Under the pieces are notes generated by a model, which had not been told where the DNA came from, searched no databases, and saw only the letters and a list, made by a program, of their open reading frames with translations. From NCBI GenBank assembly GCA_958510875.1, contig OY294067.1, positions 150,176,962 through 150,240,961 on the forward strand: a stretch of 64,000 nt of DNA, in the 5' to 3' direction. The stretch's first letter is position 1, and the number at the start of each line of letters is the position of its first letter. Source of the DNA: Endomychus coccineus. Its lineage: Eukaryota; Arthropoda; Insecta; Coleoptera; Endomychidae. Shown here in pieces: positions 23,314-37,139 of the stretch. A program made the translations under genes and the position numbers.

Positions 23314-26300
23314 GTCAAATCTCTGGTACTATGAAGGGCACCGACTTGACGTAGGCACGCGCTAAGGATGGATCTTTAGAAACTTAATCACAAATTCGAT
23401 AGAAGGGTCGTTTTTGACAGCTTATTTAATCACGTAAAATTCACATGACAGAGAGTTCTATAGAGGAATGGATCATTATCACAGTTCAGACTGTCTATTA
23501 CTGGTAACAACGCAGCAGCGGGTTTAGCGCTTTTTTCTAGGGATGTTAGCCCGCGGACAACAGTTACTTATATGATAAAACTGAAAATAGCCGTTTTTTC
23601 TGAAAATTTGAAGTAGTTTCTCTGTTATCAGCCCAGACATATCAACCCTATAGGTACCAGCTTTCCACAATATGCAACGCAGAACACCGTCCCACAAGAA
23701 GATCCTTTCCTAATATATCCAAAAATCGTTTTCAAGTTAACCAATGTTACACGGCATAGGGTTGTTGGTTTTCGAGGTTTATTGTGTGAAAGTCTGAAAA
23801 CGGTGAACAAAAAGATTTTTAGTGTGCCAAATCTGATAATACTTCAAGCTATCAGCATGCGATATTGTTAGTAAGCTATGAGGCTTTGCATGATATGCGT
23901 CCGACGGTATACAATACATGTTCATTAAACCAACGGAGGATGGAAAGTTATCAGTTGGAGATTCTAGAGATACAAATTCTGGAGAGCTATTTATCAATCA
24001 ATCTGTCGGGAAAGTAACTCCTAGCTGAATTCATAAAGGTACATTATCAAATTGTAGCTCAAGGCATCAAGAGGAAGTTGGATGAACTGCTGCACCATTG
24101 CATCAGTCAATTGGAGAGCTTTCGGGAGGAGAAAGATATTAGCCATATAGGTTTATTCAGTTTTATCATACCTTACAACATAGAGCGAAAAAGTGTTTCC
24201 AATTGTAGTTTCAAGATTGATGGACAATTCAGTCCATGTATTGCTTCAAAAAGTTCTTCAATGATTTGAATTATCAAACAAACGGGTTTTCACGATCAAA
24301 TGCGCGAATATTTTTGGCTGCCATGAAAGAGAAAATACTCATTTTTATCAGGCTAAGAAGTACGTGGATTCTAAATGCTTTGGTCTCCTTTAGAATAGAG
24401 AAGAAAAATCATGAGACCACTCTGAAAGTAACATCAAATGCACCAGTACAATAATTGATTCAGAATAATACAAGCATTCGATTCACAAAACGAAATATAT
24501 AATTACAAATGTTTGAAATCAAGTTACAATAAATTCATAATCTCACAGAAACTGCATGGGAAATGGTGGAAAATTGGAAATATGAAACTTACCCAAATCG
24601 TCTGGCAGACCCGCTTCTTACTCAAAAGATACCAATTATCACCAGTTATCCAATTTGACAGAGAAAACACATCAGGAAAGGTCGAATATGTGCGATATAA
24701 AATGAAGCTATGTAAGACAAAATCACAAACATACCTCAGCACGCACTCAAAACCGAAATGATGTAGGATTAGGCATTCACTGTTCCGTTGATTTCCATAC
24801 TACAAAGAAGTACCTACAGAGATTTGAATTTTTGATTCATGAATCCTTCTCTCAAAACATTCAATTATTCCACGCTATGCAAATCCTAAATGGCTAGCAC
24901 TCCATAAAGTATGGAACGGCTGGATAGGGACACATTTCAAATTTCATTGATGTAAAATACAGCTTCTGTTTAATGAAAAAATGCTGTCTCTAATGTGTCA
25001 ATTTGTTATATTTTTGAATAGACAAAAATTACCGAAATCAGTTCGAAATACCCTTAAATTTCCACCCACCAGTAAAGTTTCAATACTTAGAGTAGAAACA
25101 TAATTCAGACTCACGATTATTAAAATTACAGAACGTGAGAATTAGGTGTTGTTCATGTTTAATTTTGTGCCCGATTGTGATGTATCGAACAACTCCTCCT
25201 CCAAAATATCTCAGTACTATGAATACGAAAAGGAATCCCTCCACAGCTCTCATTATAAGTTATGATGTAATCGCGAAATTCTCCAGCCACGTGTTTTCAG
25301 ATCGTATAATGAATATTCCTCATTTATGGCAATAATTGATCAGAAATTCTTCCTTTGGATTTTCATTAACTCCGTGAGTATTAAATAAAAATTGTTTCAT
25401 GTAGTTTTTTTGTAACATTGTGTGAGCCAACTTCATCGATGTGCCAAAACCTCAATAACTCAATATAGTCAAACTATTCTTCATCCATACAATCGGAGTT
25501 ACTTGTACAACATGGTGATATTGGAAGTATTCTTTCAAATCAAATTATTCAATAAGCGATATTTTTAGTAAATCTTAAGTTTTGTCAGATGAAATATAAT
25601 ATTACGAATTTCATAAGCTGTATATTTGATAATTCAACTATGATTGATAAAATTCATTCAAACTGTGGGTGCTTAAGTTTAAATACAATTACCATCATGT
25701 TTCCATTATAGACTTCCTTCGCCTAAGAATCAATGAATATTTTTGAACGGATACATGTTAGGTCGAATTCACAACAAATTCAGAACGAACGTAGTTATTT
25801 TGATACAAATTAACTGATCCGTATATCAGTAGCTTCCCTCATCCCACTTTTCTTGGCATAATTTTCCGCTTTCGAACACTACGGCTTGAATGTGCATGTT
25901 TGTAACATATTCGCTGGCTATTGTTCGCAAACTTTGCAGGTGGGAACAGCTCACACCCCTAGGAATAGTTACCTAATATATTACAAATAATTACAGCCAA
26001 AGGCGTAGAAAGACGTCAAATTATATTCTTCTGTTATGAAATGGAAAGTTTATTTCAATCGAAAACATAATGTGTTGTACAACTCTATGTTCTACGTCAA
26101 ATTTGAAATTTTAAAATATCGATTGCGGACGCTTTTGTGGATTCAATGTACTACATATTTAGAACAAGAAAAACACTGTTGTCAAATAAGACAAGGTTAC
26201 ATTTATGAAACTGAAGATTGATGACGAAAGTACCACTTGCAAAATGTCTACCATACTCCAAAACAATATAGTTTCCACCACTGGAGAAATTTGCAAATTT

Positions 26301-28278
26301 TCAAATTCAAACGATCATTGGGAACAGCGCAATCGTCAGAGTGGGTTAAGCACATACTCACGTACGCACACAAACATTATCTCAGAATAATAGTGTAGAA
26401 ATATTCAGAAAAGCTCAACATGGACATTTCCGCGAAAAGTTGAAGAAAAAAATTTCCTGAATCATAGTATACCTAGTATAGTGTGAAGTGAGTAAAAATT
26501 ATAAACTCCAATGAATCTTACAATATTATCAACTGAATTATTCGAAATACAAAGTTAAGCCATGTGCTTCTTATTTTTTAATTTCTGAATTACTTGAAGG
26601 GAAGAAGAACCTTTTATCACTTATTTTTCAGCATGTTCAAGGAACGCAAAGACCGAAACTGAGGCGAAACTATGGTAACATATTTTGGTTAGAATCATCT
26701 AGTACCTTTGACTTGGTATTCAAAAGACGATTCTATTTTGGTATACATTGATGATCAATATAGGGAGTATTTTGTTTCCATTGAGCAGGTTGTACGATTC
26801 CATAATTTTCTAGTTGTGTTGAGTCTTTTGTAACTTGTAATAATAGTCATAATATGGGAATTACAAGTAACCGTGTTCCTGCTAGAAATATTGGTTACTA
26901 AAAGCTGAAAACATCCGAACTGCGGTATTATTTAGATTGAATTAACCATGATTCTTGGAATGAATAGTGTTTTCGTTGTATAAAGTCCTTTGAATATTAT
27001 AACATTGGAGCTATTCGCACTATTACCAACAACTGAAATTCCGTAATTCAGTGATTGATATCTAGTTGTGAAGAAAATGTAACTTTCATTTCTAATCATT
27101 AACACATTATTGCTTAGCTATCTAATATTCATATATTAACAAATCACGATCCTGCAGCACTAAACTCATTGTTGCCGTAATAGCCTGAAACCACTCGCAG
27201 TTTGGAATAAACAAGTTACACCACATTTCGAAAAATAATTACGGGAGAAGCATATTCTATTATTCGGGATCATGAAATTATGCACGGTACAACAAACAAA
27301 CCTTTCAATTCGAGTATTTTGCACAAGAATATTGTCCTATAAACTACGGTGTATCAATATGAATTCTTCTTGAATTATTTCATATTATAATGCTGTTTGT
27401 GAAGATAGATAGATGTATATTTATTGTTACTTTTGCTATAAAATTACAGATACGAGACTTAGGATAAAATAGATCAATAAGACATGAATTCAAAATATTG
27501 TTTGAAGTAAAGTACATGATATAATATATAAATTACGAGACTCCTTGAACAATGCACAGATAATCTTTCCATTTAAGATGAAAAAAATTTGTTGGCCAGA
27601 GGAATTCTCTCGTGAAAAAATATTTGACAAGGTTTATAATTTTTTTCTTTTCTAGTCAACCTAACCGATGCTGGTAATTTATAGTAAATTTCGGAACTTA
27701 TTATTCATCATCACATATTAATGATAATATTAAGATAATTCTGGTTCAGATAATGCTATTCGAGTTCGATACACTTTCTAGATCTGACTAAGGCTTTTGA
27801 ACTACAACAATATGTTTGAAAAATTGTATTACTTCGGAATTATTGCTAAGAGAGGAGTTTCACCAACCAGTTCAGTCTTTTGTATTTCATAGGAAAGCGA
27901 TAAAGTATATAATCGGTGAAACCAAAAGTTTCCTAAAGAGAAGTATACAAGTTTGTAGGTTTATATAAAATAGAAAGTTTCCCTTGATACAAGCGGCAAA
28001 AAGTGCATCCAATTATGATACGCCAGAAACTGTATATCATGTAACACAAACTAGAAGTATAGCAGGCAGTTTGGTGAATGTATCAAAACAGAAATTAAAT
28101 AATTAGCGTGGGTGACGCGTACAGTTGCGAAATGTTCAAATAAGTACCATTAATATGATTTAAGAATTATATTTTTTATTTCACGCGTACAATTACTTTT
28201 TAACTATATATACAAATATAAAACTGTTTCATTGACGCATATAACTACATATCCACTATATATCCATATAAAACATTT
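23314..28278. other. Long AT-rich stretch, nothing recognised
   Basis: About 5 kb of AT-rich DNA with only short frames, none resembling a known family. I found no paired ends, RNA genes or splice-supported exons by eye. Exons of a large host intron-containing gene cannot be excluded. Confidence 0.5.
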
Positions 28279-28512
28279 TTTCACCCCTTTCGGGGGTTGT
28301 TTTTTGCCGTGTAAAGGATGGGGTTGACCCGGAGAAATTCCAAAGTACCGGCATCGTGTTCAGCATCCTCTAAAACGGGAGGTGAAGCGGTTCTTCTTAA
28401 AATATGTCGGTATATCCGAGTTTCACCCCTTTCGGGGGTTGTTTTTGGTCATTTAATGGGTGGGGTTGACTCGGAGAAATTTTAAAGTACCGGCATCGTG
28501 TTCAGCATCCTC
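28279..28512. repeat. Two-copy direct repeat, 92-bp units, 142-bp period
   Basis: The blocks 28279-28370 and 28421-28512 are about 88 percent identical by eye. Both begin TTTCACCCCTTTCGGGGGTT and end ACCGGCATCGTGTTCAGCAT. Each contains a short hairpin, CCCCTTTCGGGG. The remaining 50 bp of the period do not clearly match. The blocks are GC-richer than their surroundings and non-coding. They may be a remnant of a satellite or of a dispersed element. Confidence 0.85.
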
Positions 28513-30940
28513 CTATTTGCTTTTTTTGGCCTTTTTTCCGACTCACAGAAGCCACTATTATTTCTATCCCACTTGAAAAATTTGATAAAAGTAAATTAAT
28601 TTGGAGACTTTCTGGATTGTAAAGTGTGAATGAACTCAAATTAAAGGAAGACAATGTTAATAAGTGTAAACTGCGTTTATGTCTAATTATATATTTGACT
28701 ATATTAACATAATTGATATTTATGTTTTATTTCAACTAATGCCTTCTTTCCTTTATGTTGTTCCTATGATACAATGTATTCAGATTTTCCCATTTTCCCT
28801 ATTTTATCTGTTGGGACACAAACTAAAAAAATTAGTTTGTACGAGATTGCGCTCAAACACTCAAGCTGTTAATTGCAGTTCTGTGATATGTATACGAGTA
28901 TTATTATCAATATCAGCTCTTTGATCAAATGTAAAAGTTTAATATACCTAAATGTATAAGTGCAGATAATTCCTATTCAACCTATTGAGTAAGCTTGAAA
29001 GAAATATGTTAAGGACATGACATGACATGTAATAATTTCAGTAATATCCAATAATTAGTTAAAGGACTAGATAGAGATGTATAGGAAGTTAATTCGAAAG
29101 TTAATCTACTTATATCACCAATATACAAATATAGGTTGTTCTATCTGACAACAGTCATGTGTGATAGGAACATAAAAAATGATTTCTTATATCTGTATGT
29201 TTCAGCAGAAACAAACCAGTGAGATACGAATCCGCTTCTTCAGGAGAAGTAAATGACAAGGTATTCTGAAAAAAATCTATTATTTCATGAAATTCTGCTC
29301 TGTTACTGAATAGTTTCGCCGACATTCCTTGAAATCAAACATTCAGATTGAACTATTCAAATATAAAATCGTTATACTGGATTATCCCTGCAATTAGCAA
29401 ATATTGATGGAATACATGGAAGATCTCGGAGAATATAGGGAAAACTATGTTATTGTATTACCTTGTTTGAAATAAAGACTAAAATAAACTACTAAATAAA
29501 CTCAAATTTATTGGTATTGAAAGCAAATCATTTTATTGCTCAATAGGCTACCCAACTAATGGAAAACAAACATTGGAAGACACATCATCCACCAGAATTG
29601 TTGCTAAATCTAGAGTTCTTTAAAGAACGTTTCAGGGCGTCATACATTTCGGATTTATGAAAAATGTTACAACAAACAGAATGTGATTTTATTGAACATC
29701 TCACTATTTTTTTGAAGTCATCATCAAGCCCGCATATGAATCAAGGTATTGCTCAAATAGACGAATCTTCAAAAGGTAACACAAATTTATCTAAATCCAA
29801 ATCAACTGGAACATAACGATTATAGATTCTGAAACAATGATTTGATCATTATCTCATAAGCTCATAAATATTGATTCAGATCGAACATTTCAACGTTTAT
29901 TGGTCTAAAATAGAATTTCCAATATGTAGGATTCATTCTAGAAAGCTATTCAAATGAATTATCGCCATTGCATGATGATAATCTTGGAATCTAATGGGTA
30001 CACCATTAGCAGTGAATCGATGTATATGTCGAATATTTTATTGAGTATCGATGAATTTCATAAACAAAATTTCCGAATAATTTCGAACATCTTGATGAAG
30101 TGATAATTTTTGATTCTCAAGTTCATAACTATTATACGAGAATAAATACAGTTTGCAACTTGGCTGAAATTAGTCTTGCTGATTTTTTGTATTATTCAAT
30201 CCATGGGGAAGCTTGTAAACTTCAAGCAATTCATCAATAATTCAAAGAGAAAGAAGGATGATTTGGTACAATCCAGAGTTTACAGACGAGGCTGCAGGTG
30301 TACTGTACTGTTCCAGGAATATTTCAGAAATTATGGACTACACGGAAACATTATTGCATTATGTTAGACATTCGTCAGAAAAGAACATATTCATAATTTC
30401 ACTCGTTATTTAGATATTTCACATTAACCACAACAATAAGGTCAGAGATTAAATGTATCAGAATCAGTTCGTTTTGAAACATATTACGTAGAATATTAGG
30501 TGACGTGATTTTTAATTATCAAATAGATAGTCATGATGCCCCAACTATCAATAAATTTATTCAGAGAATAATCTCAATCATATGCTACGCCATACACACC
30601 TCCGATGGGTACTTAATATACGATAGTTTATCAAAAATTACATCTTAGATGTATCCAATCAATAATTCCTTCTGGGAATGTCACTGTGTGAGATTAAGTT
30701 GTTCATATTCTTGTTGAAATGGTGGACTCAGTTTTATACAATTCTTCGAAGAATTACCAAAATTCCGAGATTCGCGAAATGATTGAATTAAACCTTTTAT
30801 TGCTAGGTGGATGTTAATCTGAATACATGAGCTGGTATTCTTTTGATGCTTGTATAGCATTTTCATTGAGATACTCTTATACATATAAATTCATACTTTA
30901 TTCAACAATATTAATCGAGATGAAACACCGCGATTTTAAA
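28513..30940. other. AT-rich intergenic stretch, nothing recognised
   Basis: No family resemblance, paired repeats or RNA genes were seen. Confidence 0.5.
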
Positions 30941-31093
30941 TAGTGATGAGCGAGACTGATCTTGGTCTTGGTCTTGCATAGAAAGCAAGACCGAATCCGT
31001 GTTTTGACAGCAAAACCAAGACCAAGACTCTATATGTAAGGACAAGACCTTGAAGAACAAGTCTTGGTCTTGGTCTTGCTTTGCTCATCACTA
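30941..31093. mobile_element. 153-bp hAT-like MITE with internal CTTGGT repeats
   Basis: The ends are TAGTGATGAGCGA (30941) and the complementary TTGCTCATCACTA (ending 31093), similar to hAT-family termini. The 8 bp on each side, ATTTTAAA and GTTTTGAA, match at 6 of 8 positions, as an aged 8-bp hAT target duplication would. The inside has direct and inverted runs of CTTGGTCTTGGTCTTG. It is non-coding. Confidence 0.7.
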
Positions 31094-33302
31094 GTTTTGA
31101 AGCCAAATGAATACTGGAGTTCTTCAAGTTGATAACCGAAAACCAGTAATAGCAATATCAATAATAAAACTCCTCATGTATAGTACAAATTCAGAGTTTC
31201 ACATAGGATTCCATCAAGTCCCAAAATGAGAGTACAAAAATAATAACGAATGATCTTATTCGCTCTGATACACATTTGATGTTCAGATAAAAATTAAGAA
31301 CACTAAAATAGTCGCTGCTCCTTCGCTTCGTATGTAAGAATGACTGAGAATATTTTTTAAAATATTATTTGTTCCACTAAGCTACGACCACCATTTTTCT
31401 CGGACTCAAAAATTCAATTTCTTCTTGTCTGATGCGAAATCAAATTAGGGTTAGTGTTCAAAAATAGCAACACCAACATTCAAAACGATTTATATTATTT
31501 GATTCGGAGAAATCTAACAACTTATTCTTCTCAAAAAAAATTGTCAAATCGATATTATACCTAGATCAAAATCAATTAGAATTACTACAAATAACTAGCT
31601 GAAAGGTAAGCTCTAATTACTGAACCTATTCCGTTCTGTCGTTAGCTGCAGTAAAAATAAAACAATTATTGTTCACACTTAAAGAAATGAGAAATTACGT
31701 ATGCATCACCATGTCGACTAGTGCATCAGATCTGTGTCTGAGAATACTAGTAGAAGCAAACCTCAAATAATGAAGTATACTTATAGGACAGATTTTGTTC
31801 TTTCTCATATCTTCCAGTTCTGAATTATACCTGTTGATTTTTATTTTTATATACTGTAAGATGATTTAGTTATGCAAACTCTATTCTTAGGATATGATAT
31901 TTGATGTTGGTATTCTTACAGATACAGGTTCTCGATAATATTGTCACATCTTATATTTTGAATTTTTTATACGTTCTTGTTCGAATTTTTTCGTTTTGAA
32001 AATAATCCAGTCTTATGGACGTATTTTTTTAAACGGAAGTTACAAGTTAATAAATCAGAAGAATATCACACTATCGACGTCATCTATCTACATACTGAGA
32101 ATGACATTTTAGTGGCAAGAGAAATTTTTGTTCTTTCGGTATGAACCTGAGTAATTATAACTTTTTTAATTGAATCGTCCAACATATAAATCACCGATTA
32201 ATATTTATTTTTAATCCAGCATATTCTACTATACAATATTTTCCACTATCGGATACGTGTATATATAAGTGTATAGAAAATCATATTTAAAATTTAGTTA
32301 GAAAAAAATTTACTTGAGTTGCTTATGATGTGTCACCTCCACTGATGCGATAATATTCCAAATCCATTTGAGGAAAGTGACACATTTTTTAAGAGTCACA
32401 CACACTCTATAATCACAAAGTTAACCAACACTTTTAGTAATAAAAATCACCAAAGTTACGAGCGGCACTTATGACAGCAATAATCACGCGGTTCCTGCGA
32501 TCGCGACGTAAATATGGTAAGTACGATTTTGGGGACTCGAAGTTTAAACCGCAAAAGCGTGCTACAGACTGGGGAGGATCGGTTGCGCCCGGGTGTAGCC
32601 CCCACCCCTTATCCTGCGCAGGAACAGGACGAATACCATAACCAGGAACAAAAGTGGATGAAACTAACTGCACTTTGCTTGAATGAAACAAAATGAGTAA
32701 AGTGAAATAATGTTGGAATTCAACGGCTCACATATAGAGAATTAGAGAATATCATTGTATACAATTCCTCCTATTCAAAGTTCAATTCCCTCCCCTCACT
32801 ACATTCAATATACTCATTCCTGTTAGATGACATGTTTCACTTCTGGTACCGAAAAGATAATAAATCACAGGTAATTCATAATTCTCGCACAACGTGAGTG
32901 ACGTTAACTATCATTTGATTTGCTCAAACGAAATGGAGAAGCGCCGTTTTTACAAATGCACTTCATGTGACATTACATTACGTTGAATGTTATTAGGTTG
33001 AATCCATATCTATAATAAATGAATATGTGACTTGATTAACTTAGCTTATACTGATCAGTCCTAACATAGCAAACATAAACAATTCATTAGCAACTGCTTT
33101 CTGTCAAATACCTCGACAGATATTGAATTACAAAAATTATGTCCATGATTAGAGAATATTGAATATCCAACTAGCAGAATTCAGATCACCCGTAACCCAT
33201 TAATGTATTACAGATATTGATGCTACAAGGTGAAATTGAATATATTTTGTAATTTGTATGTATATGGTTGCATTCTTTAAAATGAATGGGTATGGTAAAA
33301 CT
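31094..33302. other. Intergenic stretch with a GC-rich island at 32450-32690
   Basis: Mostly AT-rich with nothing recognised. The segment 32450-32690 is markedly GC-richer (CGCGGTTCCTGCGATCGCGA, GTTGCGCCCGGGTGTAGCCC). It contains the consensus splice donor GTAAGT at 32517 and short open frames on both strands without recognisable similarity. It may be an exon with flanking donor or a fragment of a retroelement. Confidence 0.4.
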
Positions 33303-33360
33303 ACGGTCGTATACACAGGTCTGGAAACTCTATGGTTGAGTTGAGTCGCTTACGCGTCTC
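33303..33360 (+). repeat. Left member of an inverted repeat 11.7 kb apart
   Basis: CTACGGTCGTATACACAGGT followed by CTGGAAACTC and, after a variable gap, GAGTCGCTTACGCGTC matches the reverse complement of 45005-45065. The pair brackets the Myb/SANT-like gene and the Penelope cluster and may be the ends of an old DNA transposon. Confidence 0.6.
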
Positions 33361-33418
33361 CACGGTCATAGTCCCTCGGTCAGCCACCAGCTAGCGCTTG
33401 AATCGCGAGGGGGTAAAA

Positions 33419-33464
33419 CCATAGATAACTCTACTAGGTAGTACGGTAGTAGAGTTATCTATGG
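33419..33464. repeat. Perfect 18-bp hairpin
   Basis: CCATAGATAACTCTACTA and TAGTAGAGTTATCTATGG are perfect complements separated by 10 bp. The hairpin lies between the left inverted repeat and the Myb/SANT-like gene. Its role is unknown. Confidence 0.9.
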
Positions 33465-33591
33465 GTAAAACGATTTCTTCCCGGAATCACAAGCAGTGTT
33501 ACTAATGCCCATTTGCACCGTTGAAATGGAAAGTAATAAGGTAATAATACACAATTATCGTAGTGAATTCTACTGAAAACTGTTATTTTCG

Positions 33592-34721
33592 TTGAGAACT
33601 ATTGTAAAGAAGACCCGTATCCATAATTTTTCTGAAACTGAGAAGCAACTGCTTTTAAGCCTTGTGCATAAATCTAAGCACATTATTGAATGCAAGAAAA
33701 CTGACGGTGTCAGTGTTGATGACAAGAACAAGGCCTGGAAAGCTGTAGCCAATGAATTCAATTCTTCATGTTCAGAATCGAGGTGTAGAGAGGTGCATTG
33801 ACTTAAAAAATTTTACAGCAACAGAAACATGGATGTGCGGAAAGTTGTAGCCAAGCAAAGATATTTAACAGGTTTGTATGATCATTGTTATTAGCAGTAA
33901 CACAATGACAATGCAATGACTTACAGGTGGTGGTGTGTCGAAAGTGGTAGACAAAGGTTGGGATCAGGATTTGCTATTATCCATTATGGATGATAAAACC
34001 ACCAAAGGATTAGAAAATCCATATGATTTCAATATGGGGGAAGAAATAATGATGGAAATTGTAGAGGTAGGTGCAAATCGTGACATCGCTATGAATATTG
34101 AAATGCTCATTATGATGCAACATTAAATGCAGATGAAAAAAAATTGTGTAAACTATTATTCAGGTAGAATATCATATAAATATAAGCTATGACACACAAT
34201 TTGAGATGAGTACGAGATATTAATACTACTGTTTTGCTTCTCACTTGGAATTATAGCAGCAACATTACATGGAGAGCACAACTTGTTTCCTAAAACAAAT
34301 GGTAAGGGTAAGAATGAAAAATGTTCAATAACATGGATGTGGCTTCCTTTCTAGGTAATTTTGTTGGTGTGGGATGTTCTTTCAAAAATATTGAACTCAA
34401 TTTATTCTCTTCATTAAAAATCTATTATTCACAGGATTCAATCAATGTGCCAATGGAACCTGATAATTGTGACGAACCTGGTAATTCTAACGATGAAATC
34501 AAAACTACTGATATGGTAAGGTATTTTGGAGAACATAGATATATCATAGAAACATGATAATTTTTATGACAGAATCAACCAACATTAGGCAAATGGAATT
34601 AAAAAGAGGTCAAAATGATGTGAAATGGCAGCTTGAACAGCAAGACCTCATGAGGGGAGCCCTGCTCTTAGATTTAGAGATAAAGAAACAAACACTTGTT
34701 AATTTGAAAGCAAAACAGTAA
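33592..34721 (+). pseudogene. Myb/SANT-like DNA-binding gene with introns, probably broken
   Basis: The first piece (33592-33801) reads FSETEKQLLLSLVHKSKHII, then ECKKTDGVSVDDKNKAWKAV and ANEFNSS. This is the Myb/SANT-like domain shared by insect zeste/apontic-like and Harbinger-associated proteins. After a frame change near 33785-33810 the third helix follows (YSNRNMDVRKVVAKQRYLTG). A 55-nt intron, 33872-33926 (GTTTGT...TTACAG), joins LTG to GGVSKVV in frame. Further likely exons are 33927-34066, 34257-34301 and 34435-34515, each bounded by GT/AG and open in phase 0. The last piece, 34575-34721, encodes a helical tail (KWQLEQQDLMRGALLLDLEI) but needs another frame change. No clean start codon precedes 33592. 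It is a decayed gene or a diverged copy whose true exon edges differ. Confidence 0.65.
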
Positions 34722-35531
34722 TTTTATAATTTTTAATTAGAAGTAGTAAGAATCTATGTAATTTGTCAATGTTTTTCCTCTATTACTATATATTTTTCTT
34801 TAGATTGTACACTACAGCGTAGTGTTGATTTGTAATATATATATATTTGTATGTTTTCTTGGTGTATTGGTTCGTATATATACTGAAAATGAAATAAAAA
34901 TTCTGTTTGACGTTTCGATAATGTTTATTGTCTTTATCAAAATGTGAATTAGTGTTTGCATGTAATTTAGAAAAGAATAGATGATTTCGATTAATGAAAT
35001 ACATATTTTTTTTTTAGAAGGTTTGTTAACGGCAATTTCGGTCTGTCGTTGGGCAATCAAAAGAAAACTATTTTTTCTATACCAATATTTCGCAATAATT
35101 TATTTCTTCTTCAGGGTACTACAATTTTTACAAATTAGATGACAATTATGTATTTAGGTTAATACTTACAGAAGTTTAGGTTGATATTAAACTAGACATT
35201 TCTACAAAAAACATTTCGATTTTTCTTCTCTTTATTCTAGTCATTGGACTGAAGATTCTATTTTTCAATTAGGTCACCAAGTTAAATTTAAAATAAAGAC
35301 GAATTACAATGAGATGAAAATGGATACATTTTAAAATTTGACATTTAACTAGTCAGGTTATAACGGTAAAAATACACGTGCATATCGGACTAACAGCTGA
35401 TTGTGAAGTCTCTAATGCGCAAAATCTGGATTTGAAAGCAAGTCACCACCATAGAGTGTGACTCGGTTGAATTGAATATTTCTTATTAGGAATAAGATTC
35501 ACTGAACATTTAACTATTTATTTTTGTGGTT

Positions 35532-37121
35532 TTAATCAACTGTCAATAAAAAGGAATATATTATATTCAAATTGTCTGTGTCTGTTTTCTTATTTAAAAC
35601 TGAAGGTTCCTTATTGATGTGGTACATTTCTAAAAACAATCTTTTTTTGTAATTACTTTCTTTATCCAGAATCATAATTTCTGTTTCATCAAATTTATGA
35701 TTTTCCTCTCTACAGTGTTTAGCTAAGGCGCATGTTTTAGTCTTAATTTTGCAATCACTTCTATGTTGTGTCATTCTTAATTTCAGTAATTGAGATGTTT
35801 GTCCTACATAAACCTTTTCACAATCTTGACATGGTACTTTGTAAATTATATTCGACTCCAACAGCTTTGGGGTTTTGTCTTTAAGTTTAGTGAAAATTGA
35901 ATTGATTGTAAGAAGATTTTTTCTTGCAATTTTAATCTCTTCTGGCATGAATATCTTGATGAGATTGTCTGTTAAGCCATCTATATTTGGGAGAAGCCCA
36001 TATTTATTGATTTGAACATCATTGTCATTATTGTTATCATTATTTTCCAAAATATTTTGTCTTGTGCTGAAAATTAATTTTTTTAATAACATGGGTGGAT
36101 ATGAGTTCTCTACTAGAATACTAAAAAGTTTTTTTAAATTTTTTTCCTTAAGGGAAGGGTGTGAGATTTTTATTATTCTATTTTTCGAAGCTATTACCAA
36201 GTTGATTTTAATTTTATGTGATTGATGTGAGTAGTAATGTAAGTACCTTCCCGAATTTGTTGGTTTTTGATACCAGTCTACTATTATCTGATTATTGTCA
36301 GTTCTGATCAACTTAGTGTCTAGGAAGGGGACGCTCCGATTCGTTTCCTGCTCTACAGTAAATTGAATGTCTTGATCAAAATTATTTAAGACCATCAAAG
36401 TAGTATCAACCTCTTCCTCCGGGACCGCACATACAATATCATCCACATATTTTTTAATGAATGGTATTTCAAATTGAATTTTTGTGAGACAACTATCTAG
36501 TAAGAAATCCATCACCATCCTTGCTATTATGGGACTTAAGTTTGAACCCGTAGGACAACCAAAAATCTGACTGTAAAAATCATCATTGAAACTGAGATAA
36601 CTAGTGTTTAAAATTAATTTTATACCATCAAGGAATTCCTCTAGAGGTATAGTGCAATTTGACTTTATATTGTCCCAATGGTTTTGAATTACTGTGATAA
36701 TCAAATCCAATTGAATATTGCTATATAGTGAAACTACATCAAAACTAACTAATACATCGTTAGGTGGTAACTGAAAATTATTAAACAAAGTTGCTGCTTC
36801 GAATGAATCCTTTACAAAGTATCTATTGTCATTGTTCACTGACAAGGCTAGTACCTCTGCAAAATATTTCGATAAGTTAGATGTTGGAGTGTTCATTGAC
36901 GAAACTCTTAGTGTTACTTGTGGTTTATGTATTTTTGGTAATCCATAGTACTTAGAAGGAACTGCTTTGTACATGTATAGTCTTTTTGCTAAAATATCAT
37001 CAATACGTCTTTTCTTTTTTAAACAAGTTATGTATTTGTTATTTTGATTTTGATATTTATTTGTGGGGTCTGAATTTAGTTTTTTATAATATTTCTCACT
37101 TGTTGTCTCACAAAAATTCAA
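35532..37121 (-). pseudogene. Penelope-like reverse transcriptase/GIY-YIG protein, 5'-truncated copy
   Basis: This is an open frame of 529 codons that begins at the inversion junction without a true ATG, so the N-terminus is missing. It shows KYYGLPKIHKP (near residue 57), VSFDVVSLYSNIQ (near 130, motif A), GCPTGSNLSPIIA (near 190, motif B, usually PMGSP), KKYVDDIVC (near 223, motif C) and VPFLDTKL. The C-terminal endonuclease shows IIYKVPCQDCEKVYVGQTS near residue 424 and LRMTQHRSDC, followed by CALAKHCREENHKFD. This is the GIY-YIG fold with the CCHH-type cysteine and histidine pattern of Penelope-like elements. The protein would copy its RNA at a nicked chromosomal site. Apart from the lost 5' end the frame is intact. 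Confidence 0.9.
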
Positions 37122-37139
37122 TTTGAAATAACATTCATT

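Noticed and set aside
24513..24761. 82-codon frame as a host gene
   Set aside because: No domain, no splice sites in phase, and a similar-length frame on the opposite strand; chance is likely.
32434..32696. Overlapping frames of 85 and 60 codons as genes
   Set aside because: Both strands are open only because the segment is GC-rich; neither shows a recognisable domain. Kept only as a compositional finding.
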